This document shows positions 44,091 to 52,732 of a DNA stretch of 64,000 nucleotides, one piece after another. This stretch comes from Streptomyces sp. NBC_00525 (GTDB lineage: Bacteria > Actinomycetota > Actinomycetes > Streptomycetales > Streptomycetaceae). The DNA lies in the NCBI RefSeq assembly GCF_036346595.1, contig NZ_CP107834.1, positions 3,596,001 through 3,660,000 of the forward strand, written 5' to 3'. A program made the position numbers and the translations under genes. The notes beneath the pieces were generated by a model, which was given only the letters and a program-made list of their open reading frames with translations, was not told the origin of the DNA and did not search any database. How positions within the stretch are numbered: position 1 is the first letter of the stretch; each line of letters starts with the position of its first letter.

Positions 44091-44768
44091 CTACGAGCCC
44101 TCCACCGGGGCCGGCTGCTGGATCTCGTCCGCGTGCTCGCCGGTCACCAGGTAGACGACGCGCTTGGCCACCGACACCGCGTGGTCGGCGAACCGCTCGT
44201 AGTAGCGCCCGAGCAGCGTCACGTCGACGGCCGTCTCGATGCCGTGCTTCCAGCGGTCGTCCATCAGGTGCTGGAACAGCGTGCGGTGCAGCAGGTCCAT
44301 CTCGTCGTCGTCCTGCTCCAGCTGGAGCGCCAGGTCGACGTCCTTGGTGATGATCACCTCGGCCGCCTTCGCCATCAGGCGCTGCGCGAGCTGGCCCATC
44401 TCCAGGATGGTGGCGTGCAGGTCGTGCGGGACCGTGGTCTGCGGGAACCGCAGCCGGGCCAGCTTGGCGACGTGCTGGGCGAGGTCGCCCGAGCGCTCCA
44501 GGTCGGCGCTCATCCGCAGCGACGTCACCACGATCCGCAGATCGGTGGCCACCGGCTGCTGGCGCGCCAGCAGGGCGATCGCACGGGCCTCCAGCTCGTG
44601 CTGGAGGTCGTCCACCTTCTGGTCGGCGGCGATCACCGACTCCGCGAGCTTGAGATCGGCGTCGAGCATCGACGTCGTCGCCCTGCCTATCGCCGACCCG
44701 ACGAGCCGGGCCATCTCGACCAGGCCCTCGCCGATCGAGTCGAGTTCCTCGTGGTATGCGTCACGCAT
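44091..44768 (-). CDS. phoU: PhoU, phosphate signalling/transport regulator
   Basis: 225-aa helical protein with two PhoU repeats, each carrying metal-binding acidic motifs (SADLERSGDLAQHV near residue 90 and RYYERFADHAVSV near 190). It links the Pst transporter to PhoR signalling. ATG 44768 is preceded by GGAGAGGG. It is divergent from phoR with a PHO box in between, so its expression is probably phosphate-dependent. The 245 bp after its stop contain no gene, only the start region of the Cys-rich peptide. Confidence 0.96.
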   Translation of the reverse strand: MRDAYHEELDSIGEGLVEMARLVGSAIGRATTSMLDADLKLAESVIAADQKVDDLQHELEARAIALLARQQPVATDLRIVVTSLRMSADLERSGDLAQHVAKLARLRFPQTTVPHDLHATILEMGQLAQRLMAKAAEVIITKDVDLALQLEQDDDEMDLLHRTLFQHLMDDRWKHGIETAVDVTLLGRYYERFADHAVSVAKRVVYLVTGEHADEIQQPAPVEGS

Positions 44769-44875
44769 GGGTGTCCCTCTCCAGTCCTTGACCGAGGCCG
44801 GGGGCCGCCGACGACCGGCTCCGAACCCCACGGCAATCACCGTGACGGGCGTACGCGTCGGATTCCGACCGGCCA

Positions 44876-44904
44876 AGTGAACCGTCTCTTGCCCCTCGGT
44901 GAAC
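44876..44904. promoter_or_regulatory. PHO box in the phoU-phoR intergenic region
   Basis: Minus-strand GTTCACC (44898-44904) and GTTCACT (44876-44882) are exactly 22 bp apart, with a weaker unit between them at the 11-bp phase. The orientation matches the pstS site. It allows PhoP to control phoU, phoR or both. Confidence 0.8.
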
Positions 44905-44977
44905 TCTGGGCGACGAGTGGCCGAGGAGGCTACAGGACGGCTGGGAGAGTGTCCGAGAAGCCGCATAACCTGGACAC

Positions 44978-46252
44978 ATGGACGTGAACGCGGCGGTCGC
45001 CGCAGCTGCCGCGATCGCCGGTGTCGGTACCGGCGTGATCGCCATGCTGGCGTTCCGCTGGAGCGAGCGCGACCAGAAGAAGCCGACGCGCACCTCCCTG
45101 CGGCCCGACAGCAACACGCCCCTGCCCCCCGGCGTCGACACGGTCCTGTCCGTGCTCAGCTCATCGGCGGTCGTGCTGGACGAGGGCGACGGGGTGGTCA
45201 AGGCCAGCTCCGCCGCGTACGCGCTGGGGCTGGTCCGGGGCGGGCGGCTCGCCGTGGAACCGATGCTCAACATGGCGCGGGACACCCGGCGGGACGGCGA
45301 GATACGCCAGGTCGAACTGGACCTCCCGCGCCGGGGCACGGGCCGGGGCGAGGCCCTGGCGGTCTCCGCGCGGGTCGCCCCGCTGGGTTCCCGGCTGGTG
45401 CTGCTGCTCGTCGAGGACCTCACCGAGGCCCGGCGCATCGAGGCGGTCCGGCGCGATTTCGTCGCCAACGTCAGCCATGAGCTCAAGACGCCGACGGGCG
45501 CCCTGTCGCTGCTCTCCGAGGCCGTGCTCGACGCCTCCGACGACCAGGAGGCGGTGGAGCACTTCGCCCGCCGCATGCAGATCGAGGCGACCCGGCTCAC
45601 CAACCTCGTCCAGGAGCTGATCGACCTCTCGCGGGTGCAGAACGACGACCCGCTGGAGGACGCCGAGCCGGTCCGGGTGGACGAGCTGGTGGCCGAGGCC
45701 ATCGACCGCTGCCGCCAGCAGGCCGGCTCCAAACAGATCACCATGGCCGCCGGCGGCACCGCCGACCTGCGGATATGGGGTAATCGCGGCCAGCTCGCCG
45801 CCGCCCTCGGCAATCTCGTCGAGAACGCCGTCAACTACAGCCCCGCCCGTACCCGCGTCGGCATCGCAGCCCGCCGCGTAGTCGTCCCCGGCGGGGACGA
45901 GATCGAGATCGCCGTGACCGACCAGGGCATCGGCATCTCCGAGAAGGACCGGGAACGGGTCTTCGAACGCTTCTACCGCGTCGATCCCGCCCGCTCACGC
46001 GCCACCGGTGGTACGGGTCTCGGCCTGGCCATCGTCAAACACGTGGCCGCCTCGCACGGCGGGGAGGTCACCGTATGGAGCTCCGAAGGACAGGGCTCCA
46101 CCTTCACCCTGCGGCTGCCCGAAGCGGGCTCCGCACGCGGCCGGGACCGCGCGTCGGGCGGCCCGCTCATCGTCAACGGCGACGAGGCGTCCCACCCGGA
46201 CGCCGCCCCCGATCCCTTCGAACCGTTTTCTTCCCCGGAGGCTCTTCCGTGA
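44978..46252 (+). CDS. phoR: PhoR, phosphate-sensing histidine kinase
   Basis: 424-aa kinase: one N-terminal TM segment (residues 8-26), a short basic linker, a PAS-like domain (55-150), HisKA with VSHELKTP (His167), and HATPase with NLVENAVNYS, DQGIGIS and GTGLGLAIVKH boxes. The single TM and lack of a large periplasmic domain fit PhoR of Streptomyces. ATG 44978 has no SD and lies about 8 bp after CATAAC, consistent with a leaderless message. Coupled to phoP by GTGA. Confidence 0.96.
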   Translation: MDVNAAVAAAAAIAGVGTGVIAMLAFRWSERDQKKPTRTSLRPDSNTPLPPGVDTVLSVLSSSAVVLDEGDGVVKASSAAYALGLVRGGRLAVEPMLNMARDTRRDGEIRQVELDLPRRGTGRGEALAVSARVAPLGSRLVLLLVEDLTEARRIEAVRRDFVANVSHELKTPTGALSLLSEAVLDASDDQEAVEHFARRMQIEATRLTNLVQELIDLSRVQNDDPLEDAEPVRVDELVAEAIDRCRQQAGSKQITMAAGGTADLRIWGNRGQLAAALGNLVENAVNYSPARTRVGIAARRVVVPGGDEIEIAVTDQGIGISEKDRERVFERFYRVDPARSRATGGTGLGLAIVKHVAASHGGEVTVWSSEGQGSTFTLRLPEAGSARGRDRASGGPLIVNGDEASHPDAAPDPFEPFSSPEALP

Positions 46253-46929
46253 CCCGAGTGCTTGTCGTCGAGGATGAGGAATCCTTCAGCGACGTCCTGT
46301 CCTACATGCTCCGCAAGGAGGGCTTCGAGGTCGCCATCGCGGCCACCGGGCCCGACGGCCTGGACGAGTTCGAGCGCAACGGCGCCGACCTCGTCCTGCT
46401 CGACCTGATGCTTCCCGGGCTCCCCGGCACCGAGGTCTGCCGCCAGCTGCGCAGCCGCTCCAACGTGCCGGTGATCATGGTCACCGCGAAGGACAGTGAG
46501 ATCGACAAGGTCGTCGGCCTGGAGATAGGGGCCGACGACTACGTCACCAAGCCCTTCTCCTCGCGCGAGCTGGTCGCCCGCATCCGCGCCGTGCTGCGCC
46601 GCCGGGGCGAGCCCGAGGAGGTCGCGCCCGCCGCCCTGGAGGCGGGCCCGGTCCGGATGGACGTGGACCGGCACGTCGTCACGGTCTCCGGCGGCAAGGT
46701 CGACCTGCCGCTCAAGGAGTTCGACCTGCTGGAGATGCTGCTGCGCAACGCGGGCCGGGTGCTGACCCGGATGCAGCTCATCGACCGGGTCTGGGGCGCG
46801 GACTACGTCGGCGACACCAAGACCCTCGACGTTCATGTGAAGCGGCTGCGCGCCAAGATCGAGCCCGACCCGGGCGCGCCGAGGTTCCTGGTGACGGTGC
46901 GCGGCCTGGGCTACAAGTTCGAGCCGTAA
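46249..46929 (+). CDS. phoP: PhoP, phosphate-starvation response regulator
   Basis: 226-aa OmpR-family regulator starting at a GTG overlapping the phoR stop, with CCGGAGG upstream. Receiver: VVEDEE acidic pair, phospho-acceptor Asp52 in LLDLMLP, Lys in TKPFSS. Winged helix: LKEFDLLEMLLRNAGRVLTRMQLIDRVWG to TVRGLGYKFEP. It activates pst, pho and ppk genes through 11-bp direct-repeat PHO boxes, several of which are visible in this window. It is terminated by a strong hairpin. Confidence 0.97.
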   Translation: MTRVLVVEDEESFSDVLSYMLRKEGFEVAIAATGPDGLDEFERNGADLVLLDLMLPGLPGTEVCRQLRSRSNVPVIMVTAKDSEIDKVVGLEIGADDYVTKPFSSRELVARIRAVLRRRGEPEEVAPAALEAGPVRMDVDRHVVTVSGGKVDLPLKEFDLLEMLLRNAGRVLTRMQLIDRVWGADYVGDTKTLDVHVKRLRAKIEPDPGAPRFLVTVRGLGYKFEP

Positions 46930-46940
46930 ACCGCGGGCCG

Positions 46941-46992
46941 GCATACGGCTGAGGCGCCTCCCCCCGGCGGGGAAGGCGCCTCAGCCGTATGC
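46941..46992. terminator. Bidirectional terminator between phoP and the convergent lipoprotein gene
   Basis: Perfect 19-bp arms (46941-46959 and 46974-46992) with a 14-nt loop, between the phoP stop and the stop of the minus-strand lipoprotein gene. Confidence 0.92.
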
Positions 46993-47022
46993 GTGGTGCG
47001 GGCGGGACTTTCAGAACACGCC

Positions 47023-47649
47023 TCAGCTCGCCGAGGACTCGCCGGACGGGGTGGTGGAGGCGTCGGGAGCGGCGGAGCCGGTCGCGGAGGCGGACGGCGA
47101 GGCCTCCGGCGCCTGCGGGGGCTCGGGCAGCGCGCTGGGGCCGAAGTCCTTGAAGTAGCCGGACGACGGGACGACGGAGGCGCCGAGGGAGACCTCGCCC
47201 GTCTCGCTGAAGTTGAAGACCAGGGGCTGGACGTCGCCGTCCTTCGGGGCCTCGTCGCCGTTCTCGATGACGGCGGAGGCGTTGCCCTGGCCGCCGAGGA
47301 TGACCCGGCCACCGGCCGGGACGACGACCGGGCCGGAGCCCTCGGCGGCGTGCAGCCGCACCGAGCCGCTGCCACCGGTCAGGGTGATGGATTCGAGGGT
47401 CTCGGCCTTGGGACCGGCGTTGAAGACCGTGGCGGTGACGGCCGCCGGGCCCCGGGCGCCGGCCTTGGCCTTGGCCTGGGTGATGACGTTGACGTTCTGG
47501 ACCTTGATCGCGCCGGACTGGGTGGACGCGTTGTCCGGCCGGACTCCGAGCGTCGCCGCGTTGTTGCCCGCGGCGCACGCGGAGAGCGCGGTGATCGAGA
47601 ACGCGATGGCAGTGGCGGCGAGAGCGCCGTGTCGAAGGCTGCGGCTCAC
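47023..47649 (-). CDS. Secreted lipoprotein (DUF461-like)
   Basis: 208-aa exported protein. Signal peptide with lipobox ALSAC near residues 21-25, a beta-rich domain (IKVQNVNVITQAKAKAGARGPAAVTATVFNAGPKAETLESITLTGG) resembling PCu(A)C/DUF461-type folds, and a Pro/Ala/Ser-rich C-terminal tail that probably crosses the wall. The Met/His copper ligands typical of PCu(A)C are not evident, so copper delivery is unproven. It is divergent from the carD upstream region. Confidence 0.83.
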   Translation of the reverse strand: MSRSLRHGALAATAIAFSITALSACAAGNNAATLGVRPDNASTQSGAIKVQNVNVITQAKAKAGARGPAAVTATVFNAGPKAETLESITLTGGSGSVRLHAAEGSGPVVVPAGGRVILGGQGNASAVIENGDEAPKDGDVQPLVFNFSETGEVSLGASVVPSSGYFKDFGPSALPEPPQAPEASPSASATGSAAPDASTTPSGESSAS

Positions 47650-48260
47650 GGCGGCGGCAACTCCTTGAACGAGCGGACGGTTACGGACGGGTCGGGCGCG
47701 TGGTGTAAAGCCGCCCTAAGAGTCTGTCAGCCGCCAGGTTACCGAGCCCTCCTCGCCGCTTCGCACCCGACCCGCCCCTGACGCGACGGCGATCCCAGGG
47801 CCCCGGTCGTGTTCACGCATTCGCGGTCTCTTCACAAAACGCGCGTGATCAAATTCCGGCCCGGCGTTCACCGCGGGCTCCGTGGCTGTTCACGGACGGT
47901 GGCGCATTCCTTGCGCATAATCCCCGGCGCGGCCGTACGTTGATCAATTTCATTGGCCATCGGCAGTTACGCCCGAACGAGTGATCCAGTGCCGAACGAA
48001 CTACGGAAAGCTCGGTAACCGGAACCCGACAAAACGGGACTTTCGCCCCCTTCGGCGTGCGCCGGAGCGCGTGTAGGGTCCGCGTTTCCCTGTCCCCGTA
48101 CTACGGCTCCGACCTGCGAATACCGTCTTCCGGAGGCTCTCCGCAGCACGTCCGTGTCGCAGTTGTCAAGCCCCGAGATATGCCCTGACCTGCGAAAACG
48201 CCATTCAGGAGTTGCGATTCTCGTGTTACGCTTGATAGCCACGGAAGGGGTACCTGTCAC
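47650..48260. other. 611-bp intergenic region upstream of carD
   Basis: No ORF with good coding features. It holds three GTTCAC heptamers in 11-bp phase (47811, 47866, 47888) and a -10-like CATAAT at 47916-47921 pointing toward carD, and a repeated 10-mer GACCTGCGAA at 48111 and 48187. The carD SD GGAAGGGG lies at 48243-48250. The length leaves room for a long 5' leader or a small RNA. Confidence 0.6.
47811..47921 (+). promoter_or_regulatory. Candidate PhoP-type site and promoter upstream of carD
   Basis: GTTCACG at 47811, GTTCACC at 47866 and GTTCACG at 47888 are offset by 55 and 22 bp, all multiples of 11. CATAAT at 47916-47921 places the last unit over the -35 position, the geometry seen at pstS. 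The downstream transcript would run about 330 nt before carD. Confidence 0.5.
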
Positions 48261-48743
48261 ATGACGTTCAAGGTTGGCGACACCGTGGTCTATCCCCATC
48301 ACGGGGCCGCGCTGATCGAGGCTATCGAAACTCGCCAGATCAAAGGCGTGGACAAGACCTACTTGGTGCTCAAGGTCGCTCAGGGCGACTTGACGGTGCG
48401 TGTGCCGGCGGACAATGCGGAGTTCGTGGGTGTGCGCGACGTAGTCGGGCAGGAAGGGCTGGACCGCGTCTTCGAGGTGCTGCGCGCACCGTATGCCGAG
48501 GAGCCGACGAACTGGTCCCGGCGCTACAAGGCAAATCTCGAGAAGCTCGCGTCCGGCGATGTCATCAAGGTCGCCGAAGTGGTGCGCGACCTGTGGCGCC
48601 GCGAGCGTGAGCGCGGACTCTCCGCAGGTGAGAAGCGCATGCTCGCCAAGGCCCGCCAGATCCTGGTGAGCGAACTCGCCCTCGCGGAGAACACCAACGA
48701 GGACAAGGCCGAGGCCCTCCTCGACGAGGTTCTCGCGTCCTGA
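48261..48743 (+). CDS. carD: CarD, RNA polymerase-binding transcription regulator
   Basis: 160-aa protein. The N-terminal Tudor-like RNAP beta-interaction domain ([27 protein letters not shown]) covers residues 3-60. The C-terminal helical DNA-binding domain ([38 protein letters not shown]) has the conserved Trp near residue 86 and basic helices. CarD stabilises open complexes, notably at rRNA promoters, and is essential in mycobacteria. ATG 48261 has GGAAGGGG about 10 nt upstream. Confidence 0.96.
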   Translation: MTFKVGDTVVYPHHGAALIEAIETRQIKGVDKTYLVLKVAQGDLTVRVPADNAEFVGVRDVVGQEGLDRVFEVLRAPYAEEPTNWSRRYKANLEKLASGDVIKVAEVVRDLWRRERERGLSAGEKRMLAKARQILVSELALAENTNEDKAEALLDEVLAS

Positions 48744-49132
48744 ACCGGACGGCACCGGTCGTCGTGACGACCGCCGGATCGCACCGGCCGTAGAGAATAT
48801 GCCGCGGTGCCCGCTGACCACCCCTGTACGGGGAGTGTGTCGTCGGGCGCTGCGGCATGTCCGGACCGCAATCCAACGGCGAATTCCAGCCATCCGCCCG
48901 TGCCCGGCGTCCCGGTGCACGACCTTGGTACGTTGCTCGACCTTGGTACGTTGCTCGCGATCTTGCTGAACCCGGCGTGCGGAACCGGCTCCGAGCGGCC
49001 ACGGCGTGCTCCGGCTCGCCCGGGGTCACGGAAAGGGTCCCGGTCGAGTCATGGCGCAGCGCCCCGGCTCGCTTCTGGCCATACCCACGTCGGCCGTGGA
49101 CACAAACATGCCGAAGCCTCGGAGTGCAACCG
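48744..49132. other. 389-bp intergenic region between carD and ispD
   Basis: No convincing gene. It contains an exact 18-bp tandem duplication at 48920-48955; otherwise it looks like a promoter/leader for ispD. No clear -10 was found. Confidence 0.6.
48920..48955. repeat. Exact 18-bp tandem duplication
   Basis: CGACCTTGGTACGTTGCT occurs twice head-to-tail (48920-48937 and 48938-48955), about 180 bp upstream of ispD. It may double a regulator site or be a recent slippage product. Confidence 0.9.
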
Positions 49133-49879
49133 ATGTCTGAACAACCGCGACCTTCCCGCACGGCGGCCGTGATTCCCGCGGCCGGCCGCGGCGTACGGCT
49201 CGGACCGGGCGCCCCCAAAGCGCTCCGGGCGCTCGGCGGTACGCCCATGCTCATCCATGCCGTTCGGGCCATGGCCGCCTCGCGGCACGTGTCCCTCGTC
49301 GTCGTCGTCGCCCCGCCGGCGGGCGCGGCCGAGGTCCGCCACCTCCTCGACGAGCACGCGCTGCCCGAGCGCACCGACTTCCTCGTCGTGCCCGGCGGCG
49401 ACACCCGCCAGGAATCCGTGAAGCGGGGCCTCGACGCCCTCCCCGACACCGTCTCCACCGTCCTCGTCCACGACGCGGCCCGCCCGCTCGTCCCCGTGGA
49501 CACCGTGGACGCGGTCATCGAGGCCGTCCGCGACGGCGCCCCGGCCGTCGTTCCCGCCCTGCCGCTCGCCGACACCGTCAAGGAGGTCGAGCCGGGCGCC
49601 CCCGGCGCGCCCGAGCCGGTCCTCTCCACCCCGGTCCGCGCCCGGCTCCGGGCCGTGCAGACCCCGCAGGGCTTCGACCGCGCGACCCTGCTGCGCGCCC
49701 ATGAGCAGGTGGCCGTGGACGGCGAGGGCGCGACCGACGACGCCGGCATGGTCGAACAGCTCGGCGAGCCGGTCGTCGTCGTGCCCGGACATGAAGAGGC
49801 GTTCAAGGTGACCCGGCCGCTGGACCTCGTCCTGGCCGAGGCGGTTCTCGCACGCAGGAGGGCGAACGATGGCTTCTGA
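49133..49879 (+). CDS. ispD: IspD, 2-C-methyl-D-erythritol 4-phosphate cytidylyltransferase
   Basis: 248-aa MEP-pathway enzyme forming CDP-ME. The CTP-binding loop [18 protein letters not shown] is near residues 14-31. HDAARPLV and the late [15 protein letters not shown] are canonical. The order carD-ispD-ispF is conserved in actinobacteria. ATG 49133 is chosen at the start of homology. Its end overlaps ispF by 11 bp, so translation is coupled. Confidence 0.95.
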   Translation: MSEQPRPSRTAAVIPAAGRGVRLGPGAPKALRALGGTPMLIHAVRAMAASRHVSLVVVVAPPAGAAEVRHLLDEHALPERTDFLVVPGGDTRQESVKRGLDALPDTVSTVLVHDAARPLVPVDTVDAVIEAVRDGAPAVVPALPLADTVKEVEPGAPGAPEPVLSTPVRARLRAVQTPQGFDRATLLRAHEQVAVDGEGATDDAGMVEQLGEPVVVVPGHEEAFKVTRPLDLVLAEAVLARRRANDGF

Positions 49880-50441
49880 GACCCCCACGCCCGACCGGGC
49901 CTCCGCACCCGACCGGGCCTCCGCTTCCGACCGGACCCCCGCGCCCGGCGCGGCCCCCGCGCCCGTGATTCCGCTCGTCGGCATCGGCACCGACATCCAC
50001 GCCTTCGAGGAGGGCCGCGAGCTCTGGTGCGCCGGGCTGCGCTGGGACGGCGAGGGCCCCGGGCTCGCCGGCCACTCGGACGCGGATGTCGTCGCGCACG
50101 CCGCGTGCAACGCCCTCTTCTCCGCCGCCGGTCTCGGTGATCTCGGGCAGCACTTCGGCACCGGGCGCCCCGAGTGGTCCGGTGCCGCGGGCGTCACCCT
50201 GCTCACCGAGGCCGCCCGCATCGTCCGGGCGGCGGGCTTCGAGATCGGCAACGTGGCCGTCCAGGTCGTCGGCGTACGCCCGAAGATCGGCAAGCGGCGC
50301 GACGAGGCGCAGCGGGTGCTCTCGGACGCGGTCGGGGCCCCGGTCTCGCTGTCCGCCGCCACGTCGGACGGGCTCGGTTTCACCGGCCGGGGCGAGGGCA
50401 TCGCGGGGATCGCGACCGCCCTGGTGTACCGCACCGGCTGA
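49869..50441 (+). CDS. ispF: IspF, 2-C-methyl-D-erythritol 2,4-cyclodiphosphate synthase
   Basis: 190-aa trimeric enzyme releasing CMP to form MEcPP. Zinc ligands Asp/His lie in GIGTDIHAF and the later His in the [11 protein letters not shown] block. C-terminal [17 protein letters not shown] is intact. The first 33 residues are a disordered extension with imperfect PDRASA repeats not seen in most IspF proteins. The gene overlaps ispD. The next core gene, cysS, is 4.1 kb further on, separated by an apparent insertion. Confidence 0.95.
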   Translation: MASETPTPDRASAPDRASASDRTPAPGAAPAPVIPLVGIGTDIHAFEEGRELWCAGLRWDGEGPGLAGHSDADVVAHAACNALFSAAGLGDLGQHFGTGRPEWSGAAGVTLLTEAARIVRAAGFEIGNVAVQVVGVRPKIGKRRDEAQRVLSDAVGAPVSLSAATSDGLGFTGRGEGIAGIATALVYRTG

Positions 50442-50566
50442 CGCGGCCGGGCCGGCCGGTCGGCCCGCCCGGCCCGGCGTCGCGGGCCCCCGTCCTTGTT
50501 GCACATCGTTCGCACGTACGCTGGTACGGCAATGAGGTGGCGGGCGAGGATCGGTGGGACTGCGGG

Positions 50567-51157
50567 ATGACGACTGTCACGGGAACCGCGGCGGTGCGGG
50601 CCGGTGCCGGGGAGTACGTCCTGCGCGCCGCGGGGCCGGCGGACATCGGCGGGGCGCGGGCCGTGATGCTCGATACCGTCTACCGCGATCTGCGCTCCGG
50701 TTACGTGCCGCGCTGGCACGCCGACATCATCGACCCGGAGGCCGCCTATCTGCGGCCGGCCCGCTGCACCCTGCTGGTGGCCGAGTACGCGGGCGAGATC
50801 GTCGCCACCGGCGCCGTGCGCGACCGGGGGCCGCAGGCGCCGCCCAATCCGCAGTGGGTCGCCGACCGCTTCCCGTCCGGCACCACGGCGCAGCTGTGCC
50901 GGATCTATGTGCGGCCGGAGCACCGCAGGCACGGCCTCGCCCGCCGCATGGTGCGCGAGCTGTGCGCCTTCGCGGCGCGGGCCGGCGGCTACGAGGTGGT
51001 CTATCTGCACACGGACCCGGCCGTGCCGGGCGCCGAGCCGTTCTGGCGGTCCCTCGCGCGGGAGGTGTGCGACGAGCGCGCGCTGCCGGGCGGTGGCCAG
51101 GGCATCGTCCACTTCGAACTGCCGCTGCCACGGGCCGGGGGCCCCTCGGAGTCGTGA
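50567..51157 (+). CDS. GNAT N-acetyltransferase
   Basis: 196-aa single GNAT domain. The acetyl-CoA loop CRIYVRPEHRRHGLARRMVRELCAFA is near residues 112-137, followed by VVYLHTDP and a C-terminal strand HFELPL. Substrate unknown. The ATG at 50567 has only a weak SD. It stands at the left end of a 3.9-kb segment between ispF and cysS that holds the Zur-boxed transporter genes, and may have been acquired with them. Confidence 0.85.
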   Translation: MTTVTGTAAVRAGAGEYVLRAAGPADIGGARAVMLDTVYRDLRSGYVPRWHADIIDPEAAYLRPARCTLLVAEYAGEIVATGAVRDRGPQAPPNPQWVADRFPSGTTAQLCRIYVRPEHRRHGLARRMVRELCAFAARAGGYEVVYLHTDPAVPGAEPFWRSLAREVCDERALPGGGQGIVHFELPLPRAGGPSES

Positions 51158-51180
51158 ACGGTTCGCACCCCGCCGAGTAA

Positions 51181-51202
51181 ATGACAATGATTTTCATATA
51201 AG
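51181..51202 (+). promoter_or_regulatory. Zur box overlapping the promoter of the substrate-binding protein gene
   Basis: TGACAATGATTTTCA (51182-51196) differs by one base from the Streptomyces Zur consensus TGAAAATGATTTTCA and is a 17-bp near-palindrome with one mismatch. TATAAG at 51197-51202 follows directly and fits a -10, so bound Zur would block RNA polymerase. Zinc-responsive repression is inferred. Confidence 0.8.
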
Positions 51203-51211
51203 GTTGTCGCC

Positions 51212-52732
51212 ATGCCCACCCCCCGCCGTCGCTCCGCGCTGCCGCTGATCCTGTCCGCGACCGCCCTCCTGGTCCCGCTCGCCACCGCCTGTTCGAGCGG
51301 CTCCGACGCCGGGGGCGCGTCCGGCGACGGGCAACGCCTCCGGGTCGTCATGGCCTTCCCGCCCGCCCAGGCCATGTCCCCCTACGGGGACGACGCCGTC
51401 ACCCTGAGCCGCCTCGCCGTCATCGAGGGCCTCACCGCCCTGAACCGCGAGGGCGCGGCCACGCCCGCGCTGGCCACATCCTGGAAGCGCGACAACCCCA
51501 CGACCTGGACCTTCACCCTGCGCAAGGCGACCTTCCAGGACGGCACCGCCGTGGACGCCGCCGCGGTCGCCCGCTCGCTGAACGCCGCCGACAAGGCGTC
51601 GCCCGGCCCCCGCGTCCTGTCCGACACCGGCGTCACCGCCACGGCACGCGGCGCCGACACCGTACGGATCGTCACCGACGAGGCCGACCCCCTGCTACCC
51701 CAGCGCCTCGCCAACCCCTCCCTCGCCATCCTGTCCGGCGCCGCCTACGCGGACGGCAGGGTGAACCCCGCCGGACACGCCACCGGACCCTTCACCCTCA
51801 CCTCCGTCAAGGGCGCCGTCAGCGCCACCCTGGAACGCAACGACACCTACTGGGGCGGCAAGGCCGAGGCCCCCGGCGCCGACGTCACCTTCGTCGCGGA
51901 CGGCACCGCCCGCGCCAACGCCCTGCGCACCGGGACCGTGGACGTCGCCGAGTACATACCGGTCTCCCAGGTCTCCCTGCTCGGCGACGGGCTCGCCCAC
52001 TCCTTCTCGTCCGCCCGCACCAACGGCCTCTCCCTCAACACCCGGCGCGGCGTCTTCGCCGACCCGGCGATGCGCGCCGCCGCCCGCGAGGCCATCGACT
52101 CCCCGGCCCTTGTCAAGGCCGTCTACGAGGGCCGCGCCGACGCCGGACAGGGGCTCCTCGGCCCCGGCGTCCCCTGGGCCGACACCGTGCGCAAGGCCCC
52201 CACCGGACGGGCGGCGGCCGCCGACCGGGCGCGGGTCGCCGCGGCCGGGGAGATCGTCCTCGCCACCTACACCAACCGGCCCGAACTCCCCGAGGCCGCC
52301 ACCGTGGTCCAGGAACAGCTCCGCAAGCGCGGCTTCACCGTCAAGCAGGTCGTCCGCGACTACGCCCAGATGGAGGCCGACGCGCTCGCCGGCGAGTACG
52401 ACGCGTTCATCCAGGCCCGCAACACCCTCCTGGACACCGCCGACCCCGTCTCCTACCTGGCGTCCGACTTCACCTGCGACGGCAGCTTCAACATCTCCCA
52501 GCTGTGCGACGAGCACGTCGACGCCGCCGTCGCCGAGGCCGCCGCCACCGCGTCGGCCGACGCCCGCCGCCGCGCCGTGGCGACCGCCGAGGCCCGCGTC
52601 CTCGGCACCGACGCTCTCGTCCCGCTGGTCCACGAACGCTTCGTCCAGGGGTACGACGACTCCCGCGTGCGCGGCGTCGCCCTCGACCCCCTGGAACGCA
52701 CCCTCATCACCGCCGACACCCGCGTCGGGTGA
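51212..52732 (+). CDS. ABC transporter substrate-binding lipoprotein (SBP family 5)
   Basis: 506 aa. Signal peptide and lipobox LATAC (Cys near residue 27), then an SBP_bac_5 (DppA/NikA-like) fold: IEGLTALNREGAATPALATSWKRD, WTFTLRKATFQDGTAVDAAAVARS and a C-terminal lobe with PVSYLASDFTCDGSFNISQLCDEHVDAAV, where two Cys could form a disulfide. The family binds peptides, nickel chelates or metallophores. With a Zur box in the promoter, a zinc-chelate or zincophore ligand is the best guess. The permease gene overlaps its stop. Confidence 0.9.
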   Translation: MPTPRRRSALPLILSATALLVPLATACSSGSDAGGASGDGQRLRVVMAFPPAQAMSPYGDDAVTLSRLAVIEGLTALNREGAATPALATSWKRDNPTTWTFTLRKATFQDGTAVDAAAVARSLNAADKASPGPRVLSDTGVTATARGADTVRIVTDEADPLLPQRLANPSLAILSGAAYADGRVNPAGHATGPFTLTSVKGAVSATLERNDTYWGGKAEAPGADVTFVADGTARANALRTGTVDVAEYIPVSQVSLLGDGLAHSFSSARTNGLSLNTRRGVFADPAMRAAAREAIDSPALVKAVYEGRADAGQGLLGPGVPWADTVRKAPTGRAAAADRARVAAAGEIVLATYTNRPELPEAATVVQEQLRKRGFTVKQVVRDYAQMEADALAGEYDAFIQARNTLLDTADPVSYLASDFTCDGSFNISQLCDEHVDAAVAEAAATASADARRRAVATAEARVLGTDALVPLVHERFVQGYDDSRVRGVALDPLERTLITADTRVG

